Positions 52,215 through 63,584 of a DNA stretch of 64,000 bases are shown here, piece by piece. Under the pieces are notes generated by a model, which did no database searches, was not told the origin of the DNA, and was given only the letters and a program-made list of their open reading frames with translations. The translations under genes were made by a program, and so were the position numbers. Each line of letters opens with the position of its first letter. Within the stretch, counting starts at the first letter, position 1. The stretch comes from Homarus americanus. Taxonomy: Eukaryota > Arthropoda > Malacostraca > Decapoda > Nephropidae. The stretch is taken from positions 1,979,012 to 2,043,011 of the forward strand of contig NW_024735554.1 in the NCBI RefSeq assembly GCF_018991925.1, in the 5' to 3' direction.

Positions 52215-52910
52215 AGTATCAATATACTACCACTACCACCAGTCTGCTACCACTACCACCACAGTCTACTACCACCACCACCACAGTCTACTACCACCAC
52301 TACCTACAGTCTACTACCACCACCACCACCACCACAGTCTGCTACCACCACCACCACCACAGTCTGCTACCACTACCACCACAGTCTACTACCACCACCA
52401 CCACGGTCTACTACACCACTACCACCCAGTCTACTACCGCCACCACCACCACAGTCTGCTACCACCCACACGGTCTACTACCACCACTACCACCACAGTC
52501 TACTACCACCACCACCACCACAGTCTGCTACCACCACCACCACACAGTCTGCTACCACTACCACCACAGTCTACTACCACCACCACAGTCTACTACCACC
52601 ACGGTCTACTACCACCACCACCACCACAGTCTGCTACCACCACCACCACAGTCTACTACCACCACCACCACCACAGTCTGCTACCACCACCACCACAGTC
52701 TACTACCACCACCACAGTCTGCTACCACCACCACCACATTCTACTACCACCACCCAGTCTACTACCACCACCACCCCAGTCTACTACCACCACCACCACA
52801 CGGTCTGCTACCACCACCACTACCACCAGTCTGCTACCACTACCACCACAGTCTACTACCACCACCACCACAGTCTACTACCACCACCTCAACCCACGAC
52901 CACCACCACC
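52215..52910. repeat. Minisatellite of ACCACCACCACAGTCTACT/GCT-type units
   Basis: About 700 bp of (ACC)n-AGTCTACT or AGTCTGCT units. Related to, but not identical with, the array at 49515-50545 on the other side of the LINE. Confidence 0.95.
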
Positions 52911-53344
52911 ATAGCCACCACACTGTATAAGGACTACAGGGGAAGGTTGACATGGTAATTATATACAGTGAGTGTAATGTACCGTCAACGTGTTTGTCTG
53001 TCTGTCACCTCACTTGACCAGCATCATAGCCCACGTCAGGTCATGAGGTCAAATGAGGTCAACTAATTGTCTTGCCTTGATTTTTTTTTGGGGGGGGGAA
53101 GGGGGGGTGAAATAAGAGGATCACCTGAAAATTGAAGCCCTCACCGCCCCCCCCAACTTATTTCACCTGATGATTAATTAAAGAAACCAAATCACCAGAG
53201 TAAATTAAGGCTTCATTATTTACAAACATAACACACGAGGGTTCCATTTAAAGGGTTCCATCCAAGGTTCCCTGAGAGGAGGGTTCCACAGCCTATCCCT
53301 ACGAGAAGGAATGTCGCCAGGCTCCTTATACGGTGAGTGCGACC

Positions 53345-53615
53345 CACCCAGAGGTTCACATCACCCATACTAAGGGCTCAAAAGGTTCACATCACCCATA
53401 CTAAGGGCTCAAAAGGATAGCATCACCCACACTAAGGGTTCAAAAGGTTAACATCACCCATACTAAGGCTCAAAGGATAACATCACCCATACTAGCAGCT
53501 CAAAGGTTCACATCACCCATACTAAGGGCTCAAAAGGTTCACATCACCCATACTAAGGGCTCAAAAGGATAGCATCACCCACACTAAGGGTTCAAAAGGT
53601 TAACATCACCCATAC
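53345..53615. repeat. ~33 bp minisatellite (ACATCACCCATACTAAGGGCT...)
   Basis: About eight units of GGCTCAAAAGGTTCACATCA plus CCCATACTAAG. Variants AGCATCACCCACACTAAGGGT occur twice at the same relative place, so a higher-order three-unit period is likely. Confidence 0.92.
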
Positions 53616-53777
53616 CTCTCTGACTGGTACAATAATAAAATATACCTTTGAAAACAATACCAATTATAATGACGTCACCGTACTTGTATATCTGGTAACA
53701 ACATAAAATCGTTTTCTCGGTCTTTGACGTATGAACTTATTACATTCTGAGAACACCTGCAGCGAGTAGGGTTCATC

Positions 53778-53780
<3 letters not shown>

Positions 53781-53835
<55 letters not shown>
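53781..53835. repeat. (TAA)n microsatellite
   Basis: About 18 ATA/TAA units. Confidence 0.97.
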
Positions 53836-53836
<1 letters not shown>

Positions 53837-53839
53837 GAA

Positions 53840-54900
53840 TTTAGTCAATATCGCTTCTGACGTAACACTAAAATGCTATGTTACGTTGGTCCCTACTATA
53901 AACCTCTGCTGCACTTATTAACAGGCGCCAGTATGTCCAGGTGTAGCTAAACGGGCGAGTGGATAGTGAGGATGGGTAGAGGGTAGCGGTGAGAGGTGGT
54001 GGGCATGGCGGGTAGAGGAGCCTGTATGGTTGGTCTAGTCTCGTTAATCGTGCGTTTATGAATGTGGCGACGCCGATTACTATACTAACCCCGGGCAGTG
54101 CTGATGACTCTAGACGGCCTTCACAAACAACAAGGTCACTCAGACGTTGAAAATATAAGGCTTTATTATGGATGACCAACACTGCATACCGGTACAACTC
54201 CTTCCCCACGAGACTCGATCTGTTTGGTGTATTTAACATTTAGATTATATGAATAAATTAAGTCTATTTCCAAGCACAGGTGTGATTAAATTCTGAGCTT
54301 TCCCGGGAGGTCACTTAACGAGGATTATTTACGAGAAGGAAGGGGTGGGCAACAACACACGGGTCGCTCTTGCTAAGTCTGCCGGCCTACAAAAACCAGT
54401 AACACGCGCGTCATGACGACTCGCCCAGACCAGACAATCAACTAGCCCTCGTCTGTCCTCCCTCTCCCCTGGCGCCACCCACCCCACACCTCACACTACC
54501 GCCATATCCCACAACACTCCATACATACTATATACTATATATTCTCAAGATTAAATAATGAGAAAATATCGAGAAAAAAACACAGATAGACACAAAACAG
54601 CAACTGTATGGCTGACAGGGCCGCCGCCGCCCCGTCACACACGTCTCGCCAGCCTTCCTTTATCACACGCACATGCACCTGATTCTCATACTAATTACTT
54701 CCGTTATCATAGACATCTACCTGCGTCAAGACTCGTTTACATTACATTACATACATTCACTATAACAGTACGCGCTGTATCCACCATTGAGAGACAGAGA
54801 TAGAGAGAGAAAGTAAAGGCACGTGGTTGGTGTATATATTTTTTTAGTGAAATGTGAGCGTTTTTATAAGCCGGAAAATACGCATCTTCTCTCTCCGTCA
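53840..54900. other. Region without a recognised gene
   Basis: An open frame of 123 codons at 53868-54239 on the minus strand has no motif I recognise. The rest is unremarkable, moderately GC-richer DNA. Confidence 0.45.
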
Positions 54901-54904
54901 GCCG

Positions 54905-54906
<2 letters not shown>

Positions 54907-54952
<46 letters not shown>
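54907..54952. repeat. (TAA)n microsatellite
   Basis: About 15 units, followed by a shorter patch at 54978-54992. Confidence 0.96.
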
Positions 54953-54953
<1 letters not shown>

Positions 54954-55057
54954 TAATAATACTAATAAATCAACACTAATAATAATAATAATCCTAGACC
55001 CAACCATAAAGGAATACGAACTTAATACAATTGTAATGACTCGAATAAGAAATTGGT

Positions 55058-55060
<3 letters not shown>

Positions 55061-55106
<46 letters not shown>
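55061..55106. repeat. (GA)n microsatellite
   Basis: About 22 GA units, followed by a pyrimidine-rich (CCCTCCTT) stretch to 55200. Confidence 0.96.
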
Positions 55107-55108
<2 letters not shown>

Positions 55109-55394
55109 CATCCCTCCCTCCTTCTTTCATCCCCTTCTCTCCCTCATCCCTCCCTCCTTCTTTCACTCCTTTCCCCCTCTCCCCTCACCCTCCTACTCAT
55201 ATACAGGTCAGACACATACACAACGTCATTCATAGATTACTCAATATCTCTCTCTCTCTCTATCTACTATCTCTCTCTGCTACCTCTCTCCCTTATCTTG
55301 CTTAGTCTCTCGCTCAGCCTCGAGGGAGATAGATCGCTGCCCTCCTAACTAGTCCGGCGATAAACAGAGAGATTTATAATATAGGGACAATACA

Positions 55395-55600
55395 TATGAT
55401 ACCTAGGTAAATACAGGTAGACCTAGGTAATTAAAGCAGGTACAGGTACATACAGGTAGATCTAGGTAATTAAAGCAGGTACAGGTACATACAGGTAACT
55501 ATAGGTACAGGTAGATCTAGGTAATTAAAGCAGATACAGGTACATACAGGTACAGGTAGATCTAGGTAATTAAAGCAGGTACAGGTACATACAGGTACTT
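55395..55600. repeat. ~40-60 bp minisatellite (AGGTAGATCTAGGTAATTAAAGC)
   Basis: Units of ACAGGTAGATCTAGGTAATT, AAAGCAGGTACAGG and TACATACAGGTA repeated about four times with length changes. Contains repeated BglII-type AGATCT. Confidence 0.9.
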
Positions 55601-55694
55601 ATTTCATGAGTGAGTGTTTTCTAAATATCCCCCAAAATTTTCAAGAAATTTCAATGTCTCACGGTTTAAAAGTTGAGTTCAGTATAAATGTTTC

Positions 55695-55905
55695 TCGAGG
55701 AGGAGGAGGAGGAGGAGGAGGAAAGAGGAGGAGGAGGAAGAAGAGAAAAGGTGGTGGGAGGAAGAAGAGGAAGAGAGGGAGGAGAAAAGGAATCAAGAAA
55801 AAGGTTGGGAAGAAGAAGAAGAAGAAGAAGAAGAAGAAGAAGAAGAAGAAGAAGAAGAAGAAGAAGAAGAAGAAGAAGAAGAAGAAGAAGAAGAAGAAGA
55901 AGAAG
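55695..55905. repeat. (GGA)n to (GAA)n purine tract
   Basis: GGAGGAGGA runs to 55740, mixed purines to 55805, then about 30 GAA units to 55905. A 200-base homopurine run of one strand can adopt triplex (H-DNA). The poly-Lys/Phe/Leu open frames here are artefacts. Confidence 0.95.
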
Positions 55906-56021
55906 CACAACATACCTTCAGAATAACATCAAAATAAGATACGTTTCTTATCTTCAAATAATCAATAGCTGGAGACAAACATGTACAAAACGCACGCACA
56001 TCCACGCACACACACACACAC

Positions 56022-56165
56022 ACTGGGTGGGTTGGGTGAGGGTTGAGGTGGGTGGGTTGGGGTGGGTGAGGTGGGTGGGTTGGGGTGGGTTGTGGGGGTG
56101 GGTGAGGAGGGTGGGGCTGGGGTGGGGTGGGAGGAGGTGGGCTGGGGTGGGTGAGGAGGGTGGAT
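56022..56165 (+). repeat. G-rich GGGTGGGTTGGGGTGGGTGAGG tract
   Basis: About 140 bp with more than twenty GGG/GGGG runs separated by 1-4 bases; strong G-quadruplex potential on the + strand. It is followed by (GA)n at 56190-56241. Confidence 0.92.
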
Positions 56166-56188
56166 TAGAAGGACACAAACAGAAACAC

Positions 56189-56189
<1 letters not shown>

Positions 56190-56241
<52 letters not shown>
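56190..56241. repeat. (GA)n microsatellite
   Basis: About 25 GA units. Confidence 0.97.
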
Positions 56242-56245
<4 letters not shown>

Positions 56246-56299
56246 AAAATGCTTACATATATAGATAGATAGATCAAGATAGACAAATAGACAGCCACC

Positions 56300-57064
56300 A
56301 GACAGATTAAGGGCAAATGGTTTCAGTCTCAATAAACAAGAATTTACAGATGCCATTGCTCTAAGGTACGGTCGGCCAGTAGAAGGTTTGCCCTCCCAAT
56401 GCGTGTGTGGCTCTTCCTATGACGTCGATCACGCCATGGTGTGCAAGAAGGGCGGCTTCATATGCATGAGGCATGACGAAGTAAGGGATCTCACAGCAAA
56501 TATGTTGAAGGAAATCTGCCGGGATGTCAGGGTAGAACCGACCCTCCTTCCATTGGACGGTGAGATCTTCCAACATAAGACTTCAAACACATCCAACGAA
56601 GCCCGTGTTGACGTCAGTGCTCGAGGATTCTGGACGCGAGGACAGCGAGCTTTCTTCGACATCAGGATTTTTTATCCCATGGCCGCATGTCACCGTAACC
56701 TAGCTCTCGATGCTGCACATAGGAGGAACGAGAACGACAAGATAAGATAAGGGCATATGGGGAGAGAATTCAAAACGTTGATCAAGGCAGCTTCACTCCT
56801 CTAGTGTTCACAACCTCTGGTGGGATGGGACCAAGTGCAAGATGCTTCTACGCCAGACTCGCGGAGGTGATCTCCGAACAGAAGCAGCAGCCCAGAAGTT
56901 ACGTTACAGCCTGGATGAGATGTCGACTGTCCTTCTCTCTCCTTAGGTCGGCTTTGCTCTGCCTCAGGGGAACGAGAGCTTCGGCCCAAAAACCGACAAT
57001 GGTTGCAGATATTGACTATGAGGCTACAGTCACTGAATGCTGCATAGACCTGCGGCTCAACTAA
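56300..57064 (+). pseudogene. Retroelement C-terminal nuclease-like domain relic
   Basis: One frame from 56300 to 56750 reads LRANGFSLNKQEFTDAIALR, LPSQCVCGSSYDVDHAMVC, RHDEVRDLTANML, EARVDVSARGFW and RAFFDIRIFYPMA. After a break near 56750-56800 the next frame gives FTTSGGMGPSARCFYARLAE, then RCRLSFSLLRSALLCLRG. This set (CVCG..F.V.HA..C..GGF, RHNE.RD, R.D...GFW...FFDVRVF.P, GGMG....FY..LA, SFSLLR.A..C.RG) is the recurrent C-terminal part of mobile-element proteins found in many marine invertebrates. The R-x-D...GFW...FFDxRV pattern resembles a PD-(D/E)xK nuclease core; that is my inference. No RT is attached upstream. Confidence 0.7.
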
Positions 57065-57521
57065 CTCAACACAACAAGGGTAGCTACTGTTGTATTAGGA
57101 TAGTTAATATTAAGGTAATAAAATGATGGCTATTAGGGGAGGATAGCGGCCACGTAAATAAAAAAAAAAGTAATAATAGTAGTAGTAGGATCACTTACCC
57201 CACCTCTACTGAAGGCAAGACGACCTCCCTTCATACTGGCTAGCTTGGACTACCCGTACTTACATAACCCCCCCACCCTCCCTCTCTTCCTACCTATCAT
57301 CACTCTCTCTCTCTACCTCCCTCCCCTCTCTCTCCCTGCGTCTCTCCATCTCTCTCCCTATCACACCTCTTCTCTCTTTCCTTTACCTCCCTCCACCCAC
57401 TCCCTCACTCCTTCCCACTGTCAGCCACTATCAGGAGGACTGATAATGTCTCAGGTGACCCACTGACAACAACTGTCTTGCTGACGCCCGTGTGATCCTC
57501 TGCTTGATAATCGTTGTTGAT

Positions 57522-57523
57522 AG

Positions 57524-57573
<50 letters not shown>
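57522..57573. repeat. (GAT)n microsatellite
   Basis: About 17 GAT units. Read on the minus strand, it follows the 3' end of the LINE at 57790-59480 and could be derived from its tail. Confidence 0.96.
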
Positions 57574-57582
<9 letters not shown>

Positions 57583-57789
57583 TAGGGTAAAGAGATAGAT
57601 AAACAGAAATACTGATAGATAGATTGATAGATATATAGAAAGAGGAAAGGATAGACAGACAGGTAAATAGATAGCCAGGTAGCTATTTATGCCTTCTTCT
57701 GTGTTTCCATACTTATACAATCTGTCTCACTTTAAAAAGCTGGTTTTCCGGTCAATGACCTGTAGATTGACCAAACGGGGCCTACAGGA

Positions 57790-59480
57790 AATTAAAAACA
57801 TTGTGTTAATCTAACCAAAAGTGAGACAGATAAAGTATGGAAACACAGAAAAGGCAGAGCATTCCACAGTTTGGCTGTGTGAGGAAAGAAGGGTGTATTA
57901 TAACGGGTTATTCTAGTGTGACCAACATCCACAGAGAAACGGTGGGCACCGCGGGCAAGACGAGTGTTACGAGCCCACGGCCTTGCCGGCGGTACACAGG
58001 ATGCCAAATCCACCGAACATTGCCCTTCGTTAAAGTACCAGTAAAGGGAGAGAGTGAAGCAACATTGCGGCGAAGAGAAAGGGAAGAGACATTATCAACT
58101 AGAGGAGGAGAGTTAATAGGACGAAATGCCTTTGATTCCACCCTATCTAACAGTTGAAGAGCCACCCCAGATATGAGAGCAGTACTCCAAGTTAGGACGA
58201 ATGAATCCCTTATATACTTGAAGCAACTGCTCAGGAGTGAAGCAACTACGGCATCTGTACAGCATTCCCAGCTTTGGGGAGGCAGCTTAGCAATGTTGTA
58301 GATGTGTGGCTTCCATGACATTTTAGAGGAAATTTGGCAGAATGATCGCGTCGTGAAATGTGATTGGTGGGAGATCATCTAATTTAGAAAGTGTAAATGG
58401 TAAATACTGTGTTTTATTACTATTGAATTTAACCAAGTTTCTACCTCCCCATTCAGAGATGCTGCACAGATCCGCATTGATAGATGAAACGGTATCAGCT
58501 CTAGAGACAGATCTAGTTTGATAATTAGGGGGAGGGAAAAATGCGAAGAAGAGTGAAGAGTAGAATCATAAGCGTAAGAATGGATAGAATTAGTTGCAGT
58601 GTGAAGTAAATCGTTGATAAAAAGAAGGAAGAGAGTAGGTGAAAGAACAGAACCCTGTGGGACACCACTATTGGTAGAGAAAGAGCGAGAGATCGATCCC
58701 TCGACAATAACTGCCATGGATCGATTCTCAAAGATGCTAGAAATTAGAGAACAAAGTGGGGGAGAGAAACCATAAGATGGAAGTTGAGAAAGCAAAGACT
58801 TGTGCCATACCCTGTCAAATGCTTTAGAGATGTCGAGGGCCACGACGAAAGTTTCCCCATAATCCTTAAGAGAGGATGACCAAAGATGGGTGCAGTAGGA
58901 GAGCAGATCACCAGTAGATCTCGCCTGGCAAAAGCCACACTGGTGACCCGACAAAAGAGAAAAGCGTTCAAGGTGACGGAGAAAATGGGAGTCAAAGATA
59001 GTTTCGAAAATCTTAGAGAGGGATGAAGTTAGGGCAATGGGGCGATAGTTAGAAGGATTAGAATGGTCACCCTTCTTCGGGATGGGCTGAACCAAGGCAT
59101 GCTTCCAAGAAGAAGGAAAAGTTTGTGTTTTGAGGCAAAGGCGAAAGAGGCGAGCAAGCACAGGGGCCAGAGCTTCAGCACACTCCCTCAGAACACGAGG
59201 GGGTATTCCGTCCGGTCCATACGCCTTACTCACATCCAACCTGGATAACACACCAGCAACCCTGCGAGTGGAGAATATAGGAAAGTGCAAAGGTTCAGTG
59301 GGAGGAGCAGGGGTAGGAGGGATAGAGTTGGAATCGTCTAAGGTGGAGTTAGAGGAGAATAAGGTGCTAAAGAGATTGGCTTTATCATGGGGAAGAGTTG
59401 ACTACATAGTTATCAGGTCGGAAGAGAGGAGGAAAAGAAGGAGTGCAGTAGTTATTAATGATGTTTTTGGTTAATGCAGG
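57790..59480 (-). mobile_element. Inactivated non-LTR retrotransposon (LINE) reverse transcriptase, minus strand
   Basis: Minus-strand reading from 59480: NNYCTPSFPPLFRP and DKANLFSTLFSSNSTLDDS, then (59290 downward) RLDVSKAYGPDGIPPRVLR, NYRPIALTSSLSKIFE, CGFCQARSTGDLL, VALDISKAFDRVWH (catalytic Asp), GVPQGSVLSPTLFLLFIND and SYAYDSTLHSS. The expected SYADDST box has Asp to Tyr at its first catalytic position. The frame is then lost; the thumb continues as WKPHIYNIAK...VASLLSSCFKYIRDSF, LLDRVESKAFR and SLRRNVASLSPF in the next frames, and ends with HRFSVDVGHTRITRYN / LWNALP near 57790. At least three frame breaks; no endonuclease domain. It belongs to the jockey/I-like group by motifs. Confidence 0.88.
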
Positions 59481-59654
59481 ATTACAATATACATAGACTA
59501 TACTGATATTCCCACGATATACAGTACATAGTGGTCGGTATAGGAAGGTCGTTGCTACAGACGGGAGTTCGTTTCAGAGCGGTGGTCGTTAAGAGTAGCT
59601 AAATATTATAGGCAAGTAAAGCGCTGTAAAGTGACCAGAGGTTGGTCACAATAA

Positions 59655-59795
59655 AACGGTGTTCGCTATAGACAGGGAATCGCTATAGACAGGGGATCGC
59701 TATAGACAGGGGGTCGCTATAGACAGGGGGTCGCTATAGACATCGGGCCGCTATAGACAGGGGGACGATATAGAGAGGGGGACGCTATAGAGAGG
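59655..59795. repeat. ~18 bp minisatellite (CGCTATAGACAGGGGGT)
   Basis: About eight units with variants AGAGAGGGGGA and ACATCGGGC. Confidence 0.92.
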
Positions 59796-59911
59796 TTAAT
59801 AATACACAAAGGTGACTGGTATAGGGAGGTAGTTTATACAGACAGGTGGTAATATACACAGGTGACCTTAATAGGACAGGTGTGAAGAGGTATATATAAT
59901 GTGTACATGAA

Positions 59912-59913
<2 letters not shown>

Positions 59914-59964
<51 letters not shown>
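59914..59964. repeat. (CA)n microsatellite
   Basis: About 25 CA units. Confidence 0.97.
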
Positions 59965-59965
<1 letters not shown>

Positions 59966-60143
59966 CTCACCACAGGGAGAGGAGAGGGGGGGTGTACCTG
60001 CCCCGTGTCCTGCCAGCCAAAGCTACATACCTGTAATTAAGAGAAATAAACACAATTAAGGTACAAAATAACACAACAATGATTACACAGAAGAAATAAT
60101 AGATTAAAAAGGGTAAACAACCATAGGAAGAAGAGAATTAATA

Positions 60144-60180
60144 AGGTTAGGTTAGGTTAGGTTAGATTAGGTTAGGTTAG

Positions 60181-60231
<51 letters not shown>

Positions 60232-60443
60232 TATATATTCATCCTAGGTCGTCCCTAACTTGTACTGTACTGGTTTGGGGTCGTTAAGGTGAAGGTCGTG
60301 GTTGGATACCTGAGGGTCGTCCAGTAATTATACCCAGCCAGGTGAGGAACAGGTGTGTCGCTAATTATTTCAGTAATTTGATAATAAACCGACAGGTGAA
60401 ATTGTTATGACATTTGGCCTTTGTCTTTAATGACTGTTAATAC

Positions 60444-60485
<42 letters not shown>

Positions 60486-60824
60486 GCAGGGATTAAAAGA
60501 ATAAAAAAAGCCTTCAGGTCATATCAGGTCAGGTCAGGTCACGTTTTGTTGTCAGCTGCTGGTGTGAAAGGCATTGTGTGTGTGTGTGTGTGTGTGTCTT
60601 CAATAATGTGCAGGCCATGTAACAGTCATTAAAGACAAGATGATCTCATAACAATTTCACCTGTCGGTTTATTATTAAATTACTGAAATAATTAGCGACA
60701 CACCTGTTCCTCACCTGGCTGGGTATAATTACTGGACGACCCTCAGGTATCCATCCACGACCTTCACCTTAACGACCCCAAACCAGTACAGTACAAGTTA
60801 GGGACGACTTAGGATGAATATATA

Positions 60825-60862
<38 letters not shown>

Positions 60863-60864
60863 CA

Positions 60865-60903
<39 letters not shown>

Positions 60904-60955
60904 TAACTTAACCAAATCATACCAACTGTAGCCTAACCTAACCAAACTTTAAATA
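60144..60955. repeat. Fold-back of two TTATT-TTAGG-flanked arms
   Basis: The left arm (about 60182-60442) and right arm (about 60612-60900) are reverse complements through single-copy-looking sequence: CATCCTAGGTCGTCCCTAAC against its complement near 60806, GGTATCC/GGATACC, CCAGCCAGGTGAGGAACAGG and ATAATAAACCGACAGGTGAA. The arms also include (TTA)n at 60182-60230 against (TAA)n at 60829-60900. The spacer holds (CA)n at 60449-60479 and (GT)n at 60573-60596. A TTAGG block at 60144-60181 faces CCTAA-like DNA near 60930-60950. Confidence 0.9.
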
Positions 60956-60989
60956 ATGAACACATCACAGCACGTCAGAAAGAATATAA

Positions 60990-61030
60990 ATGAGGCACAG
61001 CACAGCACAGCACAGCACAGCACAGCACCA
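60990..61030. repeat. (GCACA)n microsatellite
   Basis: About seven CAGCA units. Confidence 0.92.
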
Positions 61031-61734
61031 CAGGGAATAGGTCAAATTTGACGAGATCTCAGCTGGTGTTATGTTGCCCGGCAGGTTGGGGGAGGGGGGG
61101 GGTGGAACGCGTTACCTAATGGCGAGTTCGCAGTAAAAACCAGTCCCCAGTCCACCTTTGGTTAGTTCATTGTGAGGGCGAGAGACAGTTCACGGTGAGA
61201 ATATGAAGACACAGTGTAAAGTGAGAGAGAGAGAGGGAGCGATATTTTATGGTGAGGGAGGGAAAGAGGGAAAGAGGAAGGGAGAATTTGCAAATACGCT
61301 TGACTGAGAGAGGAAAAGAAACGGGCCAGGGTATTGTATTCGTCCTGTGCGCGCGCGTCTGTGTGTGTGTGTGTGTGACGAAATACACATTCAGCCTAAG
61401 GTGTGGCTTTCTTGTCGCTCTGAATTTTTCTAAGTTATTTGTGACGTAATATATTCCAGTGAAATGTGGCAATTTCATACATTTAAAGTAATGACTTTAT
61501 TTTGTTTCTTTTTCGCCTTCAAGTGTGAATTTGGGACGTGTTTATGTGTGTACAGATGTTAACAGTGTGTGTGTGTGTGTGTAGAGGAGACGTTGTGTGT
61601 ACATGAGACGTTAACATCATGTCCAAGGAATAAATAAACTCCTATAGAGATTTGTTAAATGTGAACCTTCAAGTTAACTCGACCTAAAATTATGTAAAAA
61701 AATAATGCACCTGTAATTTGGCCATTACACACCT

Positions 61735-61850
61735 GTCTAACCTAACCAAACCTAACCTAACCTAACCTAACCTAACCAAACCTAACCTAACCAAACCTAA
61801 CCTAACTTAACCTAACCTAACCTAACCTGTCTAACTTAACCTAACTTTCA
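61735..61850 (-). repeat. CCTAA/CCAAA interstitial telomere-like block
   Basis: AACCTAACC units mixed with AACCAAACC and AACTTAACC variants. Confidence 0.92.
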
Positions 61851-62254
61851 AAAACAACTTCACAGAATTTACGACTTTCAGATTTCAGTAACGTGCCAAA
61901 TCTGAATACCTGAAATCATCTGCTTAGTGACCCTGGTTATTGAAGTTCTCATGTGTACAGTGGCGGACAAGAATCCCTGAACACTTGACAATTACTGACA
62001 TCATCTAATTCAGGGTTATATAGAAATGATTAATGTATATCTGATAACGCAAATTGAAAAAAAACCACCCCTTAACAACCCAATTACCCCCCTACCCCAC
62101 CTAATGATCTTGGAAGTAGTTCTATGCATATATTAAGTGTCCAAGGAATTTCGCCCGTAACTGCACACATAACAAAAACCATATCCCAAACACATTAACC
62201 TATTTCTAAGTTTGGAAATTTAGTATATAGCTTTTAATACAGGGTCCATGACAG

Positions 62255-62937
62255 AACTGGTATAATACAGGTATGTAAAGTAGGTCACAGGTCAAATAGG
62301 ATGAGGTCATATATGTAAAAGTAGGTCACAGGTCAAATAGGATGGTCATATATATATATATGTAAAAGTAGGTCACAGGTCAAATAGGATGAGGTCATAT
62401 ATGTAAAAGTAGGTCACAGGTCAAATAGGATGAGGTCATATTTAAAGTAAGGTCTGAGTCCAAATAGGATGAGGTCATGTATGTAAAGTAGGTCACAAGG
62501 TCAAATAAGGATGAGGTCATATATGTAAAAGTAGGTCACAGGGTCAAATAGGATGAGGTCATATGGCAAAAGTAGGTCACAGGTCAAATAGAGGAATAGG
62601 GTCATATATGTAAAAGTAGGTCACAGGTCAAATAGGATGAGGTCATATATGTAAAAGTAGGTCACAGGTCAAATAGGATGAGGTCATATATGTAAAAGTA
62701 GGTCACAGGTCAAATAGGATGAGGTCATATATGTAAAAGTAGGTCACAGGTCAAATAGGATGAGGTCATATATGTAAAAGTAGGTCACAGGTCAAATAGG
62801 ATGAGGTCATATATGTAAAAGTAGGTCACAGGTCAAATAGGATGAGGTCATATATGTAAAAGTAGGTCACAGGTCAAATAGGATGAGGTCATATATGTAA
62901 AAGTAGGTCACAGGTCAAATAGGATGAGGTCAAACAT
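62255..62937 (+). repeat. ~41 bp minisatellite carrying a DR1 motif in each unit
   Basis: About 17 units of GTAAAAGTAGGTCACAGGTC, AAATAGGATGAGGTCATATA. The last eight units are nearly identical; the first half is noisier, with single-base indels. AGGTCA-C-AGGTCA is a perfect direct repeat with 1 bp spacing. Confidence 0.96.
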
Positions 62938-63584
62938 CAATTATCACCATACAGGTTTGACTCACTAATGACTATACATCACCTTAGTATTATTTATTTA
63001 ATCCTGTTCTCTCAGTTTTATTGGTTTAATTAAGAGTCGTTTTGTGTAAGATTAGACCTCGTTCACCTGTAATCGAGTCGGCTCTCTCCCTATAATTCAA
63101 TTTCATTCGGTTATTGAGTTACATAATATTTCTCAACACCCTCTTGTCTCTGTCAAATCTTTATATTAGACTCATAAAAAAAAACTGGCTCTGTTTTACG
63201 ACCAGAGAAAACTTTCGCTAAAAATGTCCCAGATCTCCTGAGTACTATAACGCCTTAAGTCTACCTGTGGGAGTTAGGTTAGGTTAGGTTTTGAAGGGAG
63301 TATTGTCGATAAAAGTAATACACTGATGATCAATATTGAATTACTGTACACAAGGTTTAACTACCGAATGACCTTGTTCCTGTCGTCTTCAGTATTTAAG
63401 GGTGTGTGATAAGATTACAGACATGACATACATACGTTCAACTTGGGAAAATTTATAAACTTACTTGGAATGAAGGAAAAAAGTGAAAGATTACCGGGAA
63501 ATATTGGCAAACAATGTAAGAAAGTATTTGATATTATTATTAAAGGAATAAAGATTTAAAGGGAAAATAAATTGTACGGTGATT

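Noticed and set aside
52187..52930. 247-codon open frame
   Set aside because: Translated ACC-rich minisatellite.
53868..54239. 123-codon minus-strand open frame
   Set aside because: Non-repetitive, but I recognise no motif and see no splice or retroelement context; left as unassigned DNA.
55606..56272. Poly-Lys, poly-Arg, poly-Phe and poly-Leu frames
   Set aside because: All six frames over the GAA/GGA purine tract are open by composition.
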